A program made the translations under genes and the position numbers. Below the pieces are notes generated by a model, which was not told the DNA's origin, ran no database searches, and saw only the letters and a program-made list of their open reading frames with translations. DNA of 64,000 bases, from positions 101,931 through 165,930 of the forward strand of contig NZ_QKXH01000011.1 of NCBI RefSeq assembly GCF_003254745.1. Reading direction: 5' to 3'. Positions within the stretch are counted from its first letter, which is position 1; every line of letters begins with the position of its first letter. The stretch comes from Flavobacterium aquariorum. GTDB taxonomy: Bacteria; Bacteroidota; Bacteroidia; Flavobacteriales; Flavobacteriaceae. Of the stretch, positions 8,703 through 18,172 are shown one piece after another.

Positions 8703-9815
8703 ATGAAATACTATATTATTGCAGGAGAAGCTTCTGGAGACTTACATGGTTCCAATTTGATGAAAGCACTCTATGAAGAAGACCCAAATGCCGACATCCG
8801 TTTTTGGGGCGGCGATTTGATGCAAAATGTAGGTGGCACTTTAGTAAAACACTATCGCGAATTGGCATTCATGGGGTTTATCGAGGTGGCGTTCAACTTG
8901 AAAACTATTTTGAATAACATCACTATTTGCAAAAACGACATTACGCAATTCAAACCGGATGTGATTATTTACATCGATTATCCCGGTTTCAACATGCGAA
9001 TTGCCAAATGGGCGAAACAAGTCGGATATAAAAACCATTATTATATTTCCCCACAAATTTGGGCTTGGAAAGAAAACCGAATCACGGCCATCAAGCATGA
9101 CATTGACAAAATGTATGTGATCTTGCCATTCGAAAAAGACTTTTACGAAGTCAAACATAAATTCCCAGTTGAATTTGTCGGTCATCCGTTGATTGATGCC
9201 ATCCACAACCAATCGGGTGTTGATGCTAATACGTTCAGAAGCGAAAACCAATTGTCCGATAAACCTATTATCGCCATTTTACCCGGAAGCCGAAAACAGG
9301 AAATCAGCAAAATGCTGTCGGTGATGCTGAGCGTTGTCAAAGATTTTCCCGATTATCAATTTGTAATTGCAGGAGCGCCAAGCCAGGAATTATCATTTTA
9401 TCAGCAGTTCATTTCTGGTGAAAACATAAAATTCGTTTCAAATAAAACCTATGCTTTATTGCGCAACGCTACCGCCGCACTAGTGACCTCAGGAACGGCC
9501 ACACTCGAAACAGCTCTTTTCAAAGTTCCAGAAGTCGTTTGCTACAAAGGCAGTTGGGTTTCCTATCAAATAGCCAAACGCATCATCACCCTAAAATACA
9601 TTTCGCTCGTTAACCTAATCATGGACAGGGAAGTTGTCACCGAATTGATTCAGGACCATTGCTCCACCAAGCGAATTAAGGAAGAATTGACTAAAATCCT
9701 GGAACCTAATTACCGCAAAAAATTACTCGAAAACTACGATTTGCTCCAAGAGAAACTAGGCGGAATAGGCGCCAGCAAAAAAACAGCGCATCTAATTGTT
9801 ACCTCCATAAAATAA
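8703..9815 (+). CDS. lpxB: Lipid-A-disaccharide synthase
   Basis: LpxB joins UDP-2,3-diacylglucosamine and lipid X to make the lipid A disaccharide at the inner face of the inner membrane. The 370 residues are normal length. The N-terminus AGEASGDLHGSNL is the family signature, followed by RFWGGDLMQNVGG and YIDYPGFNMRIAKWAK. The C-terminal half has a GT-B donor-site pattern with ILPGSRKQEI and VTSGTATLETALF. It marks the organism as an LPS-bearing Gram-negative. It follows surE and the small membrane gene, probably from its own promoter. Confidence 0.95.
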   Translation: MKYYIIAGEASGDLHGSNLMKALYEEDPNADIRFWGGDLMQNVGGTLVKHYRELAFMGFIEVAFNLKTILNNITICKNDITQFKPDVIIYIDYPGFNMRIAKWAKQVGYKNHYYISPQIWAWKENRITAIKHDIDKMYVILPFEKDFYEVKHKFPVEFVGHPLIDAIHNQSGVDANTFRSENQLSDKPIIAILPGSRKQEISKMLSVMLSVVKDFPDYQFVIAGAPSQELSFYQQFISGENIKFVSNKTYALLRNATAALVTSGTATLETALFKVPEVVCYKGSWVSYQIAKRIITLKYISLVNLIMDREVVTELIQDHCSTKRIKEELTKILEPNYRKKLLENYDLLQEKLGGIGASKKTAHLIVTSIK

Positions 9816-9837
9816 TTTTAAAATATTTTGGAGGTGC

Positions 9838-9945
9838 CCCCGTTAAAAAAATGGGTTTACTCATCGCGTCGCTTATAGAGCCCATTTTCTTAACGGGGTC
9901 AGGCTATCCGCGCTACTTCGGTAGCTTGCTTCTATCCTTCACCCA
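9838..9945. repeat. Structured intergenic element with UUCG hairpin
   Basis: An 18-bp near-perfect inverted repeat (9838-9855 with 9881-9898, one mismatch) encloses a 25-nt loop. It runs into the box GGTCAGGCTATCC (9897-9909) and then a 5-bp stem with a TTCG tetraloop (GCTAC 9912-9916, GTAGC 9921-9925). The same box and a following hairpin occur again near 63.69 kb. It is noncoding in style and GC-richer than its surroundings, like a dispersed repeat family member. Confidence 0.6.
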
Positions 9946-10019
9946 TGAAAAACGGACAATCCTAAGGAGATTCTCTGTAAAAGAACTTATTTCTTACAAA
10001 ATATTTGTATTTTGGCATT

Positions 10020-12053
10020 ATGAAAGTAATGCAATTCCCACTCGCCAGAATCACGATAGCCTTTATTGCAGGCATACTGCTCGCCTATTTCGTAAAGCCA
10101 AACCCTCCGGTAGTTTTTACTTTTCTAGCTATAAGCACTATTATTTTTATCGGAACGTACTATTCAAGTATGACAAACGTAAGATCCAAAGCGCTTTTTG
10201 GAATGGCAACCTCTTTGCTTGCCTTTACCATAGGTTTCACCACACAAACAGTCCACACCGATTCCATTCGACAAAACAACTATACTCATTACAAAAATAT
10301 CTTTGATAAAAATCACACTTTCAAACTGACATTAAGGGAGAAATTAAAATCGACCACTTTCAATGAACGTTATATTGCCATACTAAATTCGATTGACCAA
10401 GAAAAAGCATCAGGTCGAATCCTGCTCAACGTCAACAAAGACCTATCACATTCTTTTGTCATTGGCAATCAATTAAAAATCAATGCGCTCTTATACAAAA
10501 ACACAGGCCAAAAAAATCCAAACCAATTTGATTACCGACAATACCTCGAAAACAAACAAATCTATGCCCAGCTCTATGCTGAACCAAATGAAATAAAGCT
10601 TAATCCTGAAATAACAAAAGACATTTGGTATTACACCGCACAATTAAGAACCCGAATTATCCAAAATTTAGAAAAAAAGAAATTCAACAATAAAGAATTG
10701 AACGTTGCTGTGGCACTGATAATGGGGCAACAGCAAGACATCGATTCCGAAATTATTCAGGATTATCAATATGCGGGAGCTGTCCATATCTTATCAGTTT
10801 CGGGATTGCACATTGGGTTTATATTGCTGTTTGTCACTTTCCTGCTAAAACCTTTTCCGAACACCAAAAAAGGTGCTTTTATCAAGCTGTTAATTTCACT
10901 TGCAATCTTGTTCCTTTTTGGAATCTTGGCTGGACTGGCTCCTTCGGTGGTTCGTTCCGTGACTATGTTTTCGTTTATGGCGATTGGTCAATACTTACGA
11001 AGAAGCATCAATATCTATCACACACTGCTTGTTTCCATTTTACTCATTTTACTGTTTCAGCCTTCCTTTTTATTCGACGTTGGTTTTCAGTTGAGTTATG
11101 TTGCGCTGTTTTTTATCGTTTGGCTACAGCCTTTATTCGCAAACCTTTGGCAACCAAAAAATAAAATCATAAACTACTTTTGGGACATATTAACCGTTTC
11201 GTTTGCTGCCCAGATCGGCACTTTGCCTCTCAGTATTTATTACTTCCATCAATTTCCGGGATTGTTTTTTGTCACAAACATCATCGTCATTCCATTCCTA
11301 AGTATTATTATGGCCATTGGATGTCTGGTAATGGTCTTTGCTGCTTTTAATTGGATTCCATTATATCCTGCAAAAATTTTAGAAATAAGCATCTTTTGTT
11401 TGGACAAAATAATTGGCTTCATTGCTTCATTGGAACAATTCATCGTCAAAGACATTCCGTTAAACACCCCGCTCTTAATCAGCAGTTATCTGGTGATTAT
11501 CACGGTAATCATTGTTTTTCAACAGAAACATTTTAAAAATCTAGTTTGGGTATTCATCGCGGTTATAATCTTTCAATCATCAGCAATTGCGACAAAATGG
11601 AAAGTTCAAAATCAATCAGAATTAGTTATTCTAAATACCTCAAAAAACACCCAACTCCTAGAACGTAATGGCGCTAATGCAAAATTATACGCTAATGACA
11701 GCTTTTTAAAGAATTCCAAAACCAACAAAGTGCTGTCTTCTTATCTCACAGGCAATTTCAGCAGATTAAAAGAAAAACATAAATTGAAGAACCTGATTTA
11801 TTTTAAAGGAAATAAAATACTGCTAATAGACAGTTCAAAAGTATATCCAAAAAACATACACCCTGACATTTTAATAATCATACAATCACCAAAAATTAAT
11901 TTTGACAGATTATTGCAAAACACAAATCCTAAACTGGTTGTGGTCGATGCATCCAATTACAAATCTTTTCTAAAAAGATGGAAAACAACTTGTTCCCAAC
12001 AAAAAATCCCTTTTCACGCAACAAGTGAAAAGGGATTCTATAAAATTAATTAA
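10020..12053 (+). CDS. comEC: ComEC/Rec2-type DNA uptake membrane channel
   Basis: ComEC-family proteins form the inner-membrane channel for single-stranded DNA in natural transformation. The start is taken at MKVMQFPLARITIAF (677 residues); a longer TTG reading from 10005 has no support. Order: two N-terminal membrane segments, a DUF4131-like soluble domain (about 100-200), then the competence domain with many helices and the signature VHILSVSGLHIGF and GLAPSVVRSVTMF. The end (about 530-677) is a degenerate stretch without the HxHxDH metallo-hydrolase motif of longer ComEC proteins. The last codons overlap a terminator of the opposite gene. Confidence 0.88.
   Translation: MKVMQFPLARITIAFIAGILLAYFVKPNPPVVFTFLAISTIIFIGTYYSSMTNVRSKALFGMATSLLAFTIGFTTQTVHTDSIRQNNYTHYKNIFDKNHTFKLTLREKLKSTTFNERYIAILNSIDQEKASGRILLNVNKDLSHSFVIGNQLKINALLYKNTGQKNPNQFDYRQYLENKQIYAQLYAEPNEIKLNPEITKDIWYYTAQLRTRIIQNLEKKKFNNKELNVAVALIMGQQQDIDSEIIQDYQYAGAVHILSVSGLHIGFILLFVTFLLKPFPNTKKGAFIKLLISLAILFLFGILAGLAPSVVRSVTMFSFMAIGQYLRRSINIYHTLLVSILLILLFQPSFLFDVGFQLSYVALFFIVWLQPLFANLWQPKNKIINYFWDILTVSFAAQIGTLPLSIYYFHQFPGLFFVTNIIVIPFLSIIMAIGCLVMVFAAFNWIPLYPAKILEISIFCLDKIIGFIASLEQFIVKDIPLNTPLLISSYLVIITVIIVFQQKHFKNLVWVFIAVIIFQSSAIATKWKVQNQSELVILNTSKNTQLLERNGANAKLYANDSFLKNSKTNKVLSSYLTGNFSRLKEKHKLKNLIYFKGNKILLIDSSKVYPKNIHPDILIIIQSPKINFDRLLQNTNPKLVVVDASNYKSFLKRWKTTCSQQKIPFHATSEKGFYKIN
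12005..12037 (-). terminator. Terminator for thioredoxin-like gene, inside comEC 3' end
   Basis: A perfect 13-bp inverted repeat (12005-12017 with 12025-12037) with a 7-nt loop gives a U-run only when read leftward. It lies 26 bp past the stop of the minus-strand gene and within the last comEC codons. Confidence 0.75.
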
Positions 12054-12062
12054 TTGTAATTC

Positions 12063-12599
12063 TTATGCTTTTTTAGATTTTTTTGCTTTTGTTGGTTCGG
12101 CACTCAATGCCGGTTTTTTCACAAATGGATCGGCTACTGCTAACCATGCAGTTGGCCCGCCAGCTACATAACCTGTACTTCCCAAACCTTCAAAATTCAC
12201 TTTCCCTTCTTTACTTACGGTTGCATTTGCAAAATAAACAGTTGGAAACCCCTGAATTCCAAACGCTTGCTGCAATTCGTTATTCTGTTTTTTAATTTCA
12301 TCTGATTGAGCCGTTCTTCTAGGATAATCCAACTCCACAAGAATAACACTTTCTTTGGCCCATTTATTGAATTCAGGTGTTTTGAGTACTTCATTTTGCA
12401 AACGAATACACCATCCACACCAATCACTTCCTGTAAAGAACAACATTAATGGTTTCTTCTCTTTATTGGAAACTGTTATAGCCTCTTTTACATCTGTGTA
12501 CCATTTTAATTGCTTCGCCTGTTCGCTATCGCTCGAGCCTTGAGCCTGAGTTGCAACAGTTCCGATTAAAAACAATGTTATCAAAAATACTTTTTTCAT
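12063..12599 (-). CDS. Exported thioredoxin-fold protein
   Basis: The 178 residues start with a clear signal peptide (MKKVFLITLFLIGTVATQAQ), so the protein acts in the periplasm. It carries a thioredoxin fold with the redox pair C61-G-W-C64 in the stretch TGSDWCGWCIRL and the cis-proline region GIQGFPTVYF. The fold resembles thioredoxin_7/DsbE-like reductases that move electrons to envelope proteins. The C-terminus is Lys/Ala-rich (AKKSKKA). It is a single gene converging on comEC. The precise partner is not visible. Confidence 0.85.
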   Translation of the reverse strand: MKKVFLITLFLIGTVATQAQGSSDSEQAKQLKWYTDVKEAITVSNKEKKPLMLFFTGSDWCGWCIRLQNEVLKTPEFNKWAKESVILVELDYPRRTAQSDEIKKQNNELQQAFGIQGFPTVYFANATVSKEGKVNFEGLGSTGYVAGGPTAWLAVADPFVKKPALSAEPTKAKKSKKA

Positions 12600-12679
12600 T
12601 TGCTCTATTTATTATTTTTTACTTCCTAACTAATTTCTTATTTACAAATTTAAATAAAAATAATACCAAAATTTGTCTG

Positions 12680-14191
12680 CTACTTTACTTCTTGCATTAA
12701 TTTTTTTACCAATGGGGAAATAAGGATTAAAATTACGCCCGCAATCAAAGCATATATACCTAATTGTTTATATCCGTCGGCATACACATTTAACTTTTCA
12801 AGATTGGTCGCATGTTCTGACGCTTCTGCAATATTGGCACCTAATAATCCAGCAAAATACTGACCATAAGCACTAGCCAAAAACCACATTCCCATGATTA
12901 CCGCTTGCGTTTTTAACGGTGATAATTTGGTCATGGCAGACATGCCAATTGGTGACAAACAAAGTTCTCCAAAAGTGATGATGAACCAACCGAAAGTAAA
13001 CAATCCCAAAGAAGTTCTTCCATCAGCTCCCGCAAAGAATTTGGTATAATAAAAAATCCAGAAACCTGCCGCCAAAAATAAAAATGCCAACCCAAATTTG
13101 ATAACGGTATTGGGTTCAATTTTTCTTTTGGCCATCCATAACCAAACCAATCCCACCAAGGCAGCAAACCCAATAACGAAGAATGAATTAGCAGAATTGT
13201 TTACTCCATTTGGACTTAATTTCACTCCAAGAATAGTGTTGTTTAAATTATTCACTGCAAAAAGGCTAAGAGAACCTCCACTTTGTTCGAAAAATGCCCA
13301 AAAGAAAATGGAAAATATGATGAATATCAATGCAGCAAATAATTTCTTGTTTTCGGCAGCCGAGAAGTTTTTCATCTCATAAAGCAAATACAAAATAGAA
13401 GCCGGCCCAATGAACATCATAAAATAGTCCGTGTAAACTGTATTGGCAACCATGACAATAATTACCGGAATAATCAATAATGAACCAACATAAGTAAGTG
13501 TTTCCATTCTTTTCCTTTTGGAACTTTCAATTTCCAACAAAGGTGAAATTCCAATAGTTCCAAGCTTTTTTTGAGTTTGCGTAAATGTCAAGAGACTAAT
13601 AATCATTACAATTGCAGCAAAGCCAAAACCTACGTTCCAACGAAGATGTTCAGGAACCAAAGATTGCCACATCGAACCCTCGGCAACAGCAATACAAATA
13701 TATCCTCCAATTAATGCTCCAAGGTTCACTCCCATATAAAAGAATGAAAAACCGGCATCCCTTCTCGGATCACCATCTTGATAAAGTTGTCCCACCATTG
13801 ATGAAATATTGGGTTTAAAAAATCCGGTTCCGACAATGGTAAATCCAATCCCAATAAAAAAGAAGTTTTTCGGGTCTATCGAAAGAATGACACTTCCAAT
13901 AATCATCAATATTCCACCCCAAAACAAAGATTTTCGCAGACCCAAAATTTTGTCAGCGAACAATCCTCCAATGAATGTAAATGCATACACCCAAGCTTGG
14001 GTAGCACCATATTGCAAATTGGCAATCCTGTCGTTCATCCCCAACTGACCTACCATAAACACAACCAACATCCCACGCATTCCATAGAAACAAAAACGCT
14101 CCCACATTTCACTAAAAAACAAATACCACAATTGCCTAGGGTACTTCCCTTTAAAATTTTGTATTTGTTCTAAACTTAAGTTTTGTTCCAT
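12680..14191 (-). CDS. POT-family proton-coupled peptide transporter, copy 1
   Basis: This inner-membrane symporter of the POT/PTR2 family takes up di- and tripeptides with protons. The 503 residues hold 12-14 membrane segments. Helix 1 has the proton-coupling motif ExxERFxxYG (SEMWERFCFYGMRG), and the PTR2 signature appears as FYMGVNLGALIGG. It ends in a short cytoplasmic tail (KKLMQEVK). A terminator separates it from the second transporter gene just upstream, so it probably has its own promoter in the 94-bp gap, though none is obvious. Confidence 0.92.
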   Translation of the reverse strand: MEQNLSLEQIQNFKGKYPRQLWYLFFSEMWERFCFYGMRGMLVVFMVGQLGMNDRIANLQYGATQAWVYAFTFIGGLFADKILGLRKSLFWGGILMIIGSVILSIDPKNFFFIGIGFTIVGTGFFKPNISSMVGQLYQDGDPRRDAGFSFFYMGVNLGALIGGYICIAVAEGSMWQSLVPEHLRWNVGFGFAAIVMIISLLTFTQTQKKLGTIGISPLLEIESSKRKRMETLTYVGSLLIIPVIIVMVANTVYTDYFMMFIGPASILYLLYEMKNFSAAENKKLFAALIFIIFSIFFWAFFEQSGGSLSLFAVNNLNNTILGVKLSPNGVNNSANSFFVIGFAALVGLVWLWMAKRKIEPNTVIKFGLAFLFLAAGFWIFYYTKFFAGADGRTSLGLFTFGWFIITFGELCLSPIGMSAMTKLSPLKTQAVIMGMWFLASAYGQYFAGLLGANIAEASEHATNLEKLNVYADGYKQLGIYALIAGVILILISPLVKKLMQEVK

Positions 14192-14221
14192 TATAAAATA
14201 TATTAAAAAGAGTTTAAATAA

Positions 14222-14264
14222 AAAAACATCATCTCCTTGACTGAATCAAAAAGATGATGTTTTT
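14222..14264 (-). terminator. Terminator between the two POT transporter genes
   Basis: A perfect 13-bp inverted repeat (14222-14234 with 14252-14264) with A and T runs on its flanks, 22 bp past the stop of the second transporter gene. Confidence 0.82.
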
Positions 14265-14285
14265 AGTTTATTTTATTTTAGTAAA

Positions 14286-15962
14286 TTATCTAACACCGTG
14301 CATCATTTTTTTCAAAAATGGAGTTAGTGCAAATAAAACAATTGCTGCAATCCCAGTTAACACAACAAATACCATAAAAAATTCATATAAATTGTGAATT
14401 TCGAAACCAACGAAAATTGGATTATGATCCATGATTTGGTTAGCGTCTAATAATTGAGCTTGTTCTGTCGTAAGTACAATTTTCTTATCCAATACGGCCT
14501 GTAAATCAATACCTAGTTCTTTTGCTTTATTAAATTTGTCACCAGTAGCCGGCAAAATAGAACCTAATGTTCCACCTAAAGCATAACCTGATGCATTTGA
14601 TAGAAAAAACACACCATATAGTAAAGATGCGAAACGTTTTGGAGATAGCTTACCAACTAATGATAATCCTATAGGAGACAAGCACAACTCTGCACAAGTG
14701 TTTAAAAAGTATAACAAGATAAGCCACTTTACCAATAATAAACCAGAAGTTCCGATATATGAAACTTGAGTAGCAATCATAAAAAAGCTTACAGTAATCA
14801 GTACTAAGCCCATCGCTAATTTTACTGGTGATATTGGTTCTTTATCTTTTGATCTCAAATAATCCCATAATACACTAAACGGAACGGCAAGAAAAACAAC
14901 AAACATTCCATTGAAAATCTGAACCATCGAAGGCGGCATTTGCCATCCAAAGAAATTTCTGTCGGTTTGGTTATTGGCAATAAAAGTCAACGATGAACCT
15001 GCCTGCTCAAAAGCAGCCCAGAAGAAAATTATAAAAAATGAAACAATATAGATTACAATAATCCTGTCTCTTTCAATTTTAGTTAAAGACGAATCTGAAA
15101 TAATTAAACCAGCCAATGCCAATCCACTTGAATAGATTAGAGTATAAATTAAATTTTGATCAAAAACATAATGAACGACTGCACCTAAAACCAAAAATGA
15201 AATAGCTGCAGTAATTAAAGCTTTTTTAGAAAAACTCGCCGTTTGAGCTTCTCCTTCTTCAAAATCAGATGCAATATTTTTAGATGGTAAACCACCTAAT
15301 GGTCTTCCCTCTGGAGATACAACATATTTATTTTTTAAAACATAAAAAAGAATTGTTCCTAAAAGCATTGCAATCGAAGCTGCCAAGAATCCCCATTTAA
15401 AAGCATGAACATCTCTCACTCCTCCTGTATCAACAACATCTCCCAACAATGGGCAAATTGATTGACCTAAAAAAGCTCCAATATTAATCCCCATATAAAA
15501 AATAGTAAATGCCGTATCCAGTTTTGTTTTTTCTTGTTTAGGATACAAACTTCCCACCATACTTGAAATATTTGGCTTGAAAAATCCGTTACCAAAAACA
15601 ATAACTGCCAATCCGCAATACATTACGGATTTTGCTAAACCCAAATTAGCGTCAAAAATACTTCCGCTGGTAAACAATAGCAATTGTCCAATTGCCATTA
15701 ATAACCCTCCTAATAAAATACAATTTCTGTTGCCTAAAAAACGATCGGCTACAAAGCCACCAAGCATGGGAGTTAAATAACAAAGACCAAGAAAACCTCC
15801 ATAGATTAATGAAGCTTCTTCCTCTTTCATTAGCAAAGAGTTTACTAAAAATAAGGTTAATAAAGCCCGCATTCCATAAAAGTTGAAACGTTCCCACATT
15901 TCGGTTCCAAATAACACCCAAAGTCCTTTTGGATGTGCTGTTTTCGATTGAGTTTCTGTCAT
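14286..15962 (-). CDS. POT-family proton-coupled peptide transporter, copy 2
   Basis: The 558 residues carry the POT motif TEMWERFNFYGMRALL in helix 1 and FYMGINIGAFLGQSICPL as the PTR2 signature. It is longer than copy 1 by loop insertions, including one around 440-490 (GDKFNKAKELGIDLQ to HNPIF). The two copies are clearly diverged, so they may differ in peptide preference. The gene starts 32 bp after the stop of the upstream DPP-IV-like peptidase and is probably co-transcribed with it, linking periplasmic dipeptide release to uptake. Confidence 0.92.
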   Translation of the reverse strand: MTETQSKTAHPKGLWVLFGTEMWERFNFYGMRALLTLFLVNSLLMKEEEASLIYGGFLGLCYLTPMLGGFVADRFLGNRNCILLGGLLMAIGQLLLFTSGSIFDANLGLAKSVMYCGLAVIVFGNGFFKPNISSMVGSLYPKQEKTKLDTAFTIFYMGINIGAFLGQSICPLLGDVVDTGGVRDVHAFKWGFLAASIAMLLGTILFYVLKNKYVVSPEGRPLGGLPSKNIASDFEEGEAQTASFSKKALITAAISFLVLGAVVHYVFDQNLIYTLIYSSGLALAGLIISDSSLTKIERDRIIVIYIVSFFIIFFWAAFEQAGSSLTFIANNQTDRNFFGWQMPPSMVQIFNGMFVVFLAVPFSVLWDYLRSKDKEPISPVKLAMGLVLITVSFFMIATQVSYIGTSGLLLVKWLILLYFLNTCAELCLSPIGLSLVGKLSPKRFASLLYGVFFLSNASGYALGGTLGSILPATGDKFNKAKELGIDLQAVLDKKIVLTTEQAQLLDANQIMDHNPIFVGFEIHNLYEFFMVFVVLTGIAAIVLFALTPFLKKMMHGVR

Positions 15963-15994
15963 TTTTGTTTTTGGTATTTGTTTTGTGATTTGGT

Positions 15995-18172
15995 TTATAA
16001 ATTTTCCTTGATAAAATTAGTCATTTTGGTATACAGCTGAATTCTAGTTTTTCCTCCGTAAATACCGTGATTTTTATCTGGATATATCTGAGAATCAAAT
16101 TGTTTATTGGCCTGAATTAAAGCTTCCATCATTTGCATAGAATTCTGCACATGCACATTATCGTCCCCAGAACCGTGAATCAAAAGGAATTTTCCTTTTA
16201 ATTTCTCAACATGATTAATTGGTGAATTAGTATCATATCCGCTTGCATTTTCTTGTGGAGTTTGCATATATCTTTCTGTGTAAATACTATCATAAAAACG
16301 CCAATTTGTTACCGGTGCCACTGCAATTGCCATTTTGAAAACATCGGCTCCTTGAAAAATACAGTTAGATGCCATAAACCCTCCATAAGACCAACCAAAA
16401 ATTCCAATTCTTGAAGCATCTACATAAGGATAAGACCCTATAACTTTTGCAGCATCGATTTGATCTTCAACTTCGTATTTTCCTAATTCTTTTTGAGTTA
16501 CTTTTTTGAAATCGGCACCTTTAAAACCAGTTCCTCTTCCATCGATACAAGCTACAATGTATCCTTGTTGTGCTAACATCATAAACCAATAATCATCGGC
16601 TCCGTTCCAATCGTTATTAACTTGTTGAGATCCTGGACCTGAATATTGGTACATAAAAACAGGATATTTTTTTGAAGCATCAAAATCTTTTGGTTTAATC
16701 ATCCAAGCATTCAATTCGTTTCCTTTAGCGGTTTTTAAAACAAAAAACTCTTTAGACGGCAAATTGTAACCTCCTAATTTTGCTGCAAGAGCCTGATTAT
16801 TTTCGATAACCTGAATTTCTTTCCCTGTTTTTGACTCGTTTAGAGTATAGATAGTAGGCTGAGAAGCACTTGAAAAAGTATTAATGAAGAATTGGAAATT
16901 AGGACTAAAAGTCGCCGCATTTGTTCCAGTGTTTTTAGACAAACGAACTTTGTTTTTTCCGTCTAATCCTATACGATAAACATCTCTGTTAATAGATCCA
17001 TTTTCAGTAGATTGGTAAAAAATGGTTTTTGTTTTTTCGTCGAAACCGTAATATGAAGTAACCTCCCAGTTTCCTTTTGTAATTTGAGTTTTCAGTTTTC
17101 CGGTTTTATCATAAAGGTAAATATGGTTGAAACCGTCTTTTTCACTTGTCCAAATAAAACTATTATCTTTCAGGAAAGTTAGATTATCTGTGTCAATATA
17201 ATCGATATATCCTTTTTCTGTTTCATTAAAAACAACTTTGGCAGCGCCAGTAGTTCCATCAACGAATAATAAATCCAGATTATCCTGATGACGATTTACA
17301 ACTTTTGCAGATAAAACATTGGCATCATTTGTCCATTCTATTCTAGGGATATAAAAATCATTATATTTTCCTAAATCCACATTTATTAAAGCTTTAGAAT
17401 CTACATTATACAAATGCAATGAAACCAAAGAATTTTTTTCTCCTGCTTTAGGGTATTTAAAAGTCTCAACTGTTGGATATAAACTTTTTTGAAAAATCGA
17501 CATTGAAAATTCCGGCACTGCACTTTCATCAAAACGGATATAGGCTAATTTTTTGCTGTCTTTACTCCAGTCGAAAGCACGAACAAAAGCAAATTCTTCT
17601 TCATAAACCCAATCCGTTATTCCATTAATTATAGCATTCTTTTTTCCATCGGTAGTAACTGCAGTTGATTTTTTTGAAGCTATGTCATAAACATATAAAT
17701 TGTTTTCTTTAGCATAAGCTATTTTTGTCCCATCTGGAGAAAAAGTCGGCTCTTGAACCTGGAAATCAAAAAGTTTTGTTAGGGTTTTGGCAGCTATATC
17801 ATATAAAAAATAATCCGCTGTAAAAGAGTGGCGGAAAATTTTGTTTGAATGACATGCAATTAATATCTCTTTTTCTGAATCATCAAAAGTATAACTATCA
17901 ATTCCGTCTGCAAGTTCTTTATAATTCTTAGTATCGATAAGGTTAGACACTTTTTTTAGGGTTGCAAAATCATAAAGGTCGATTTGCATGCTTTTAGTTG
18001 CTCTGTCAGAATTTAATACCGTGTATTGATTGGTATTTTTCATTGATTGCAATTCGTCCATTCCTTTGGCACGAAAAGCGCCTGTATAAATTTCATCAAC
18101 GGTTATTTTTTGTTGTCCAAATACAGTAACACACAAAAAGAAAAGTAAGGCAGTAATCTTATTCGAATTCAT
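15995..18172 (-). CDS. DPP-IV-like S9 prolyl oligopeptidase-family peptidase
   Basis: This exported serine peptidase probably removes dipeptides from the N-terminus of peptides. The 725 residues begin with a signal peptide (MNSNKITALLFFLCVTVFGQ). Next come a beta-propeller DPPIV_N domain, with the pattern DWVYEEEF that in DPP-IV supplies the Glu pair binding the substrate amino end, and then the alpha/beta-hydrolase domain. The triad is visible as GWSYGG (Ser about 594), GSGDDNVH (Asp) and DKNHGIYGG (His). The length matches bacterial DPP-IV. It sits directly upstream of a POT transporter. Confidence 0.93.
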   Translation of the reverse strand: MNSNKITALLFFLCVTVFGQQKITVDEIYTGAFRAKGMDELQSMKNTNQYTVLNSDRATKSMQIDLYDFATLKKVSNLIDTKNYKELADGIDSYTFDDSEKEILIACHSNKIFRHSFTADYFLYDIAAKTLTKLFDFQVQEPTFSPDGTKIAYAKENNLYVYDIASKKSTAVTTDGKKNAIINGITDWVYEEEFAFVRAFDWSKDSKKLAYIRFDESAVPEFSMSIFQKSLYPTVETFKYPKAGEKNSLVSLHLYNVDSKALINVDLGKYNDFYIPRIEWTNDANVLSAKVVNRHQDNLDLLFVDGTTGAAKVVFNETEKGYIDYIDTDNLTFLKDNSFIWTSEKDGFNHIYLYDKTGKLKTQITKGNWEVTSYYGFDEKTKTIFYQSTENGSINRDVYRIGLDGKNKVRLSKNTGTNAATFSPNFQFFINTFSSASQPTIYTLNESKTGKEIQVIENNQALAAKLGGYNLPSKEFFVLKTAKGNELNAWMIKPKDFDASKKYPVFMYQYSGPGSQQVNNDWNGADDYWFMMLAQQGYIVACIDGRGTGFKGADFKKVTQKELGKYEVEDQIDAAKVIGSYPYVDASRIGIFGWSYGGFMASNCIFQGADVFKMAIAVAPVTNWRFYDSIYTERYMQTPQENASGYDTNSPINHVEKLKGKFLLIHGSGDDNVHVQNSMQMMEALIQANKQFDSQIYPDKNHGIYGGKTRIQLYTKMTNFIKENL

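Noticed and set aside
9851..10306. 151-codon plus-strand ORF between lpxB and comEC
   Set aside because: It runs through the hairpin element and overlaps the comEC start in another frame. The translation has no family resemblance.
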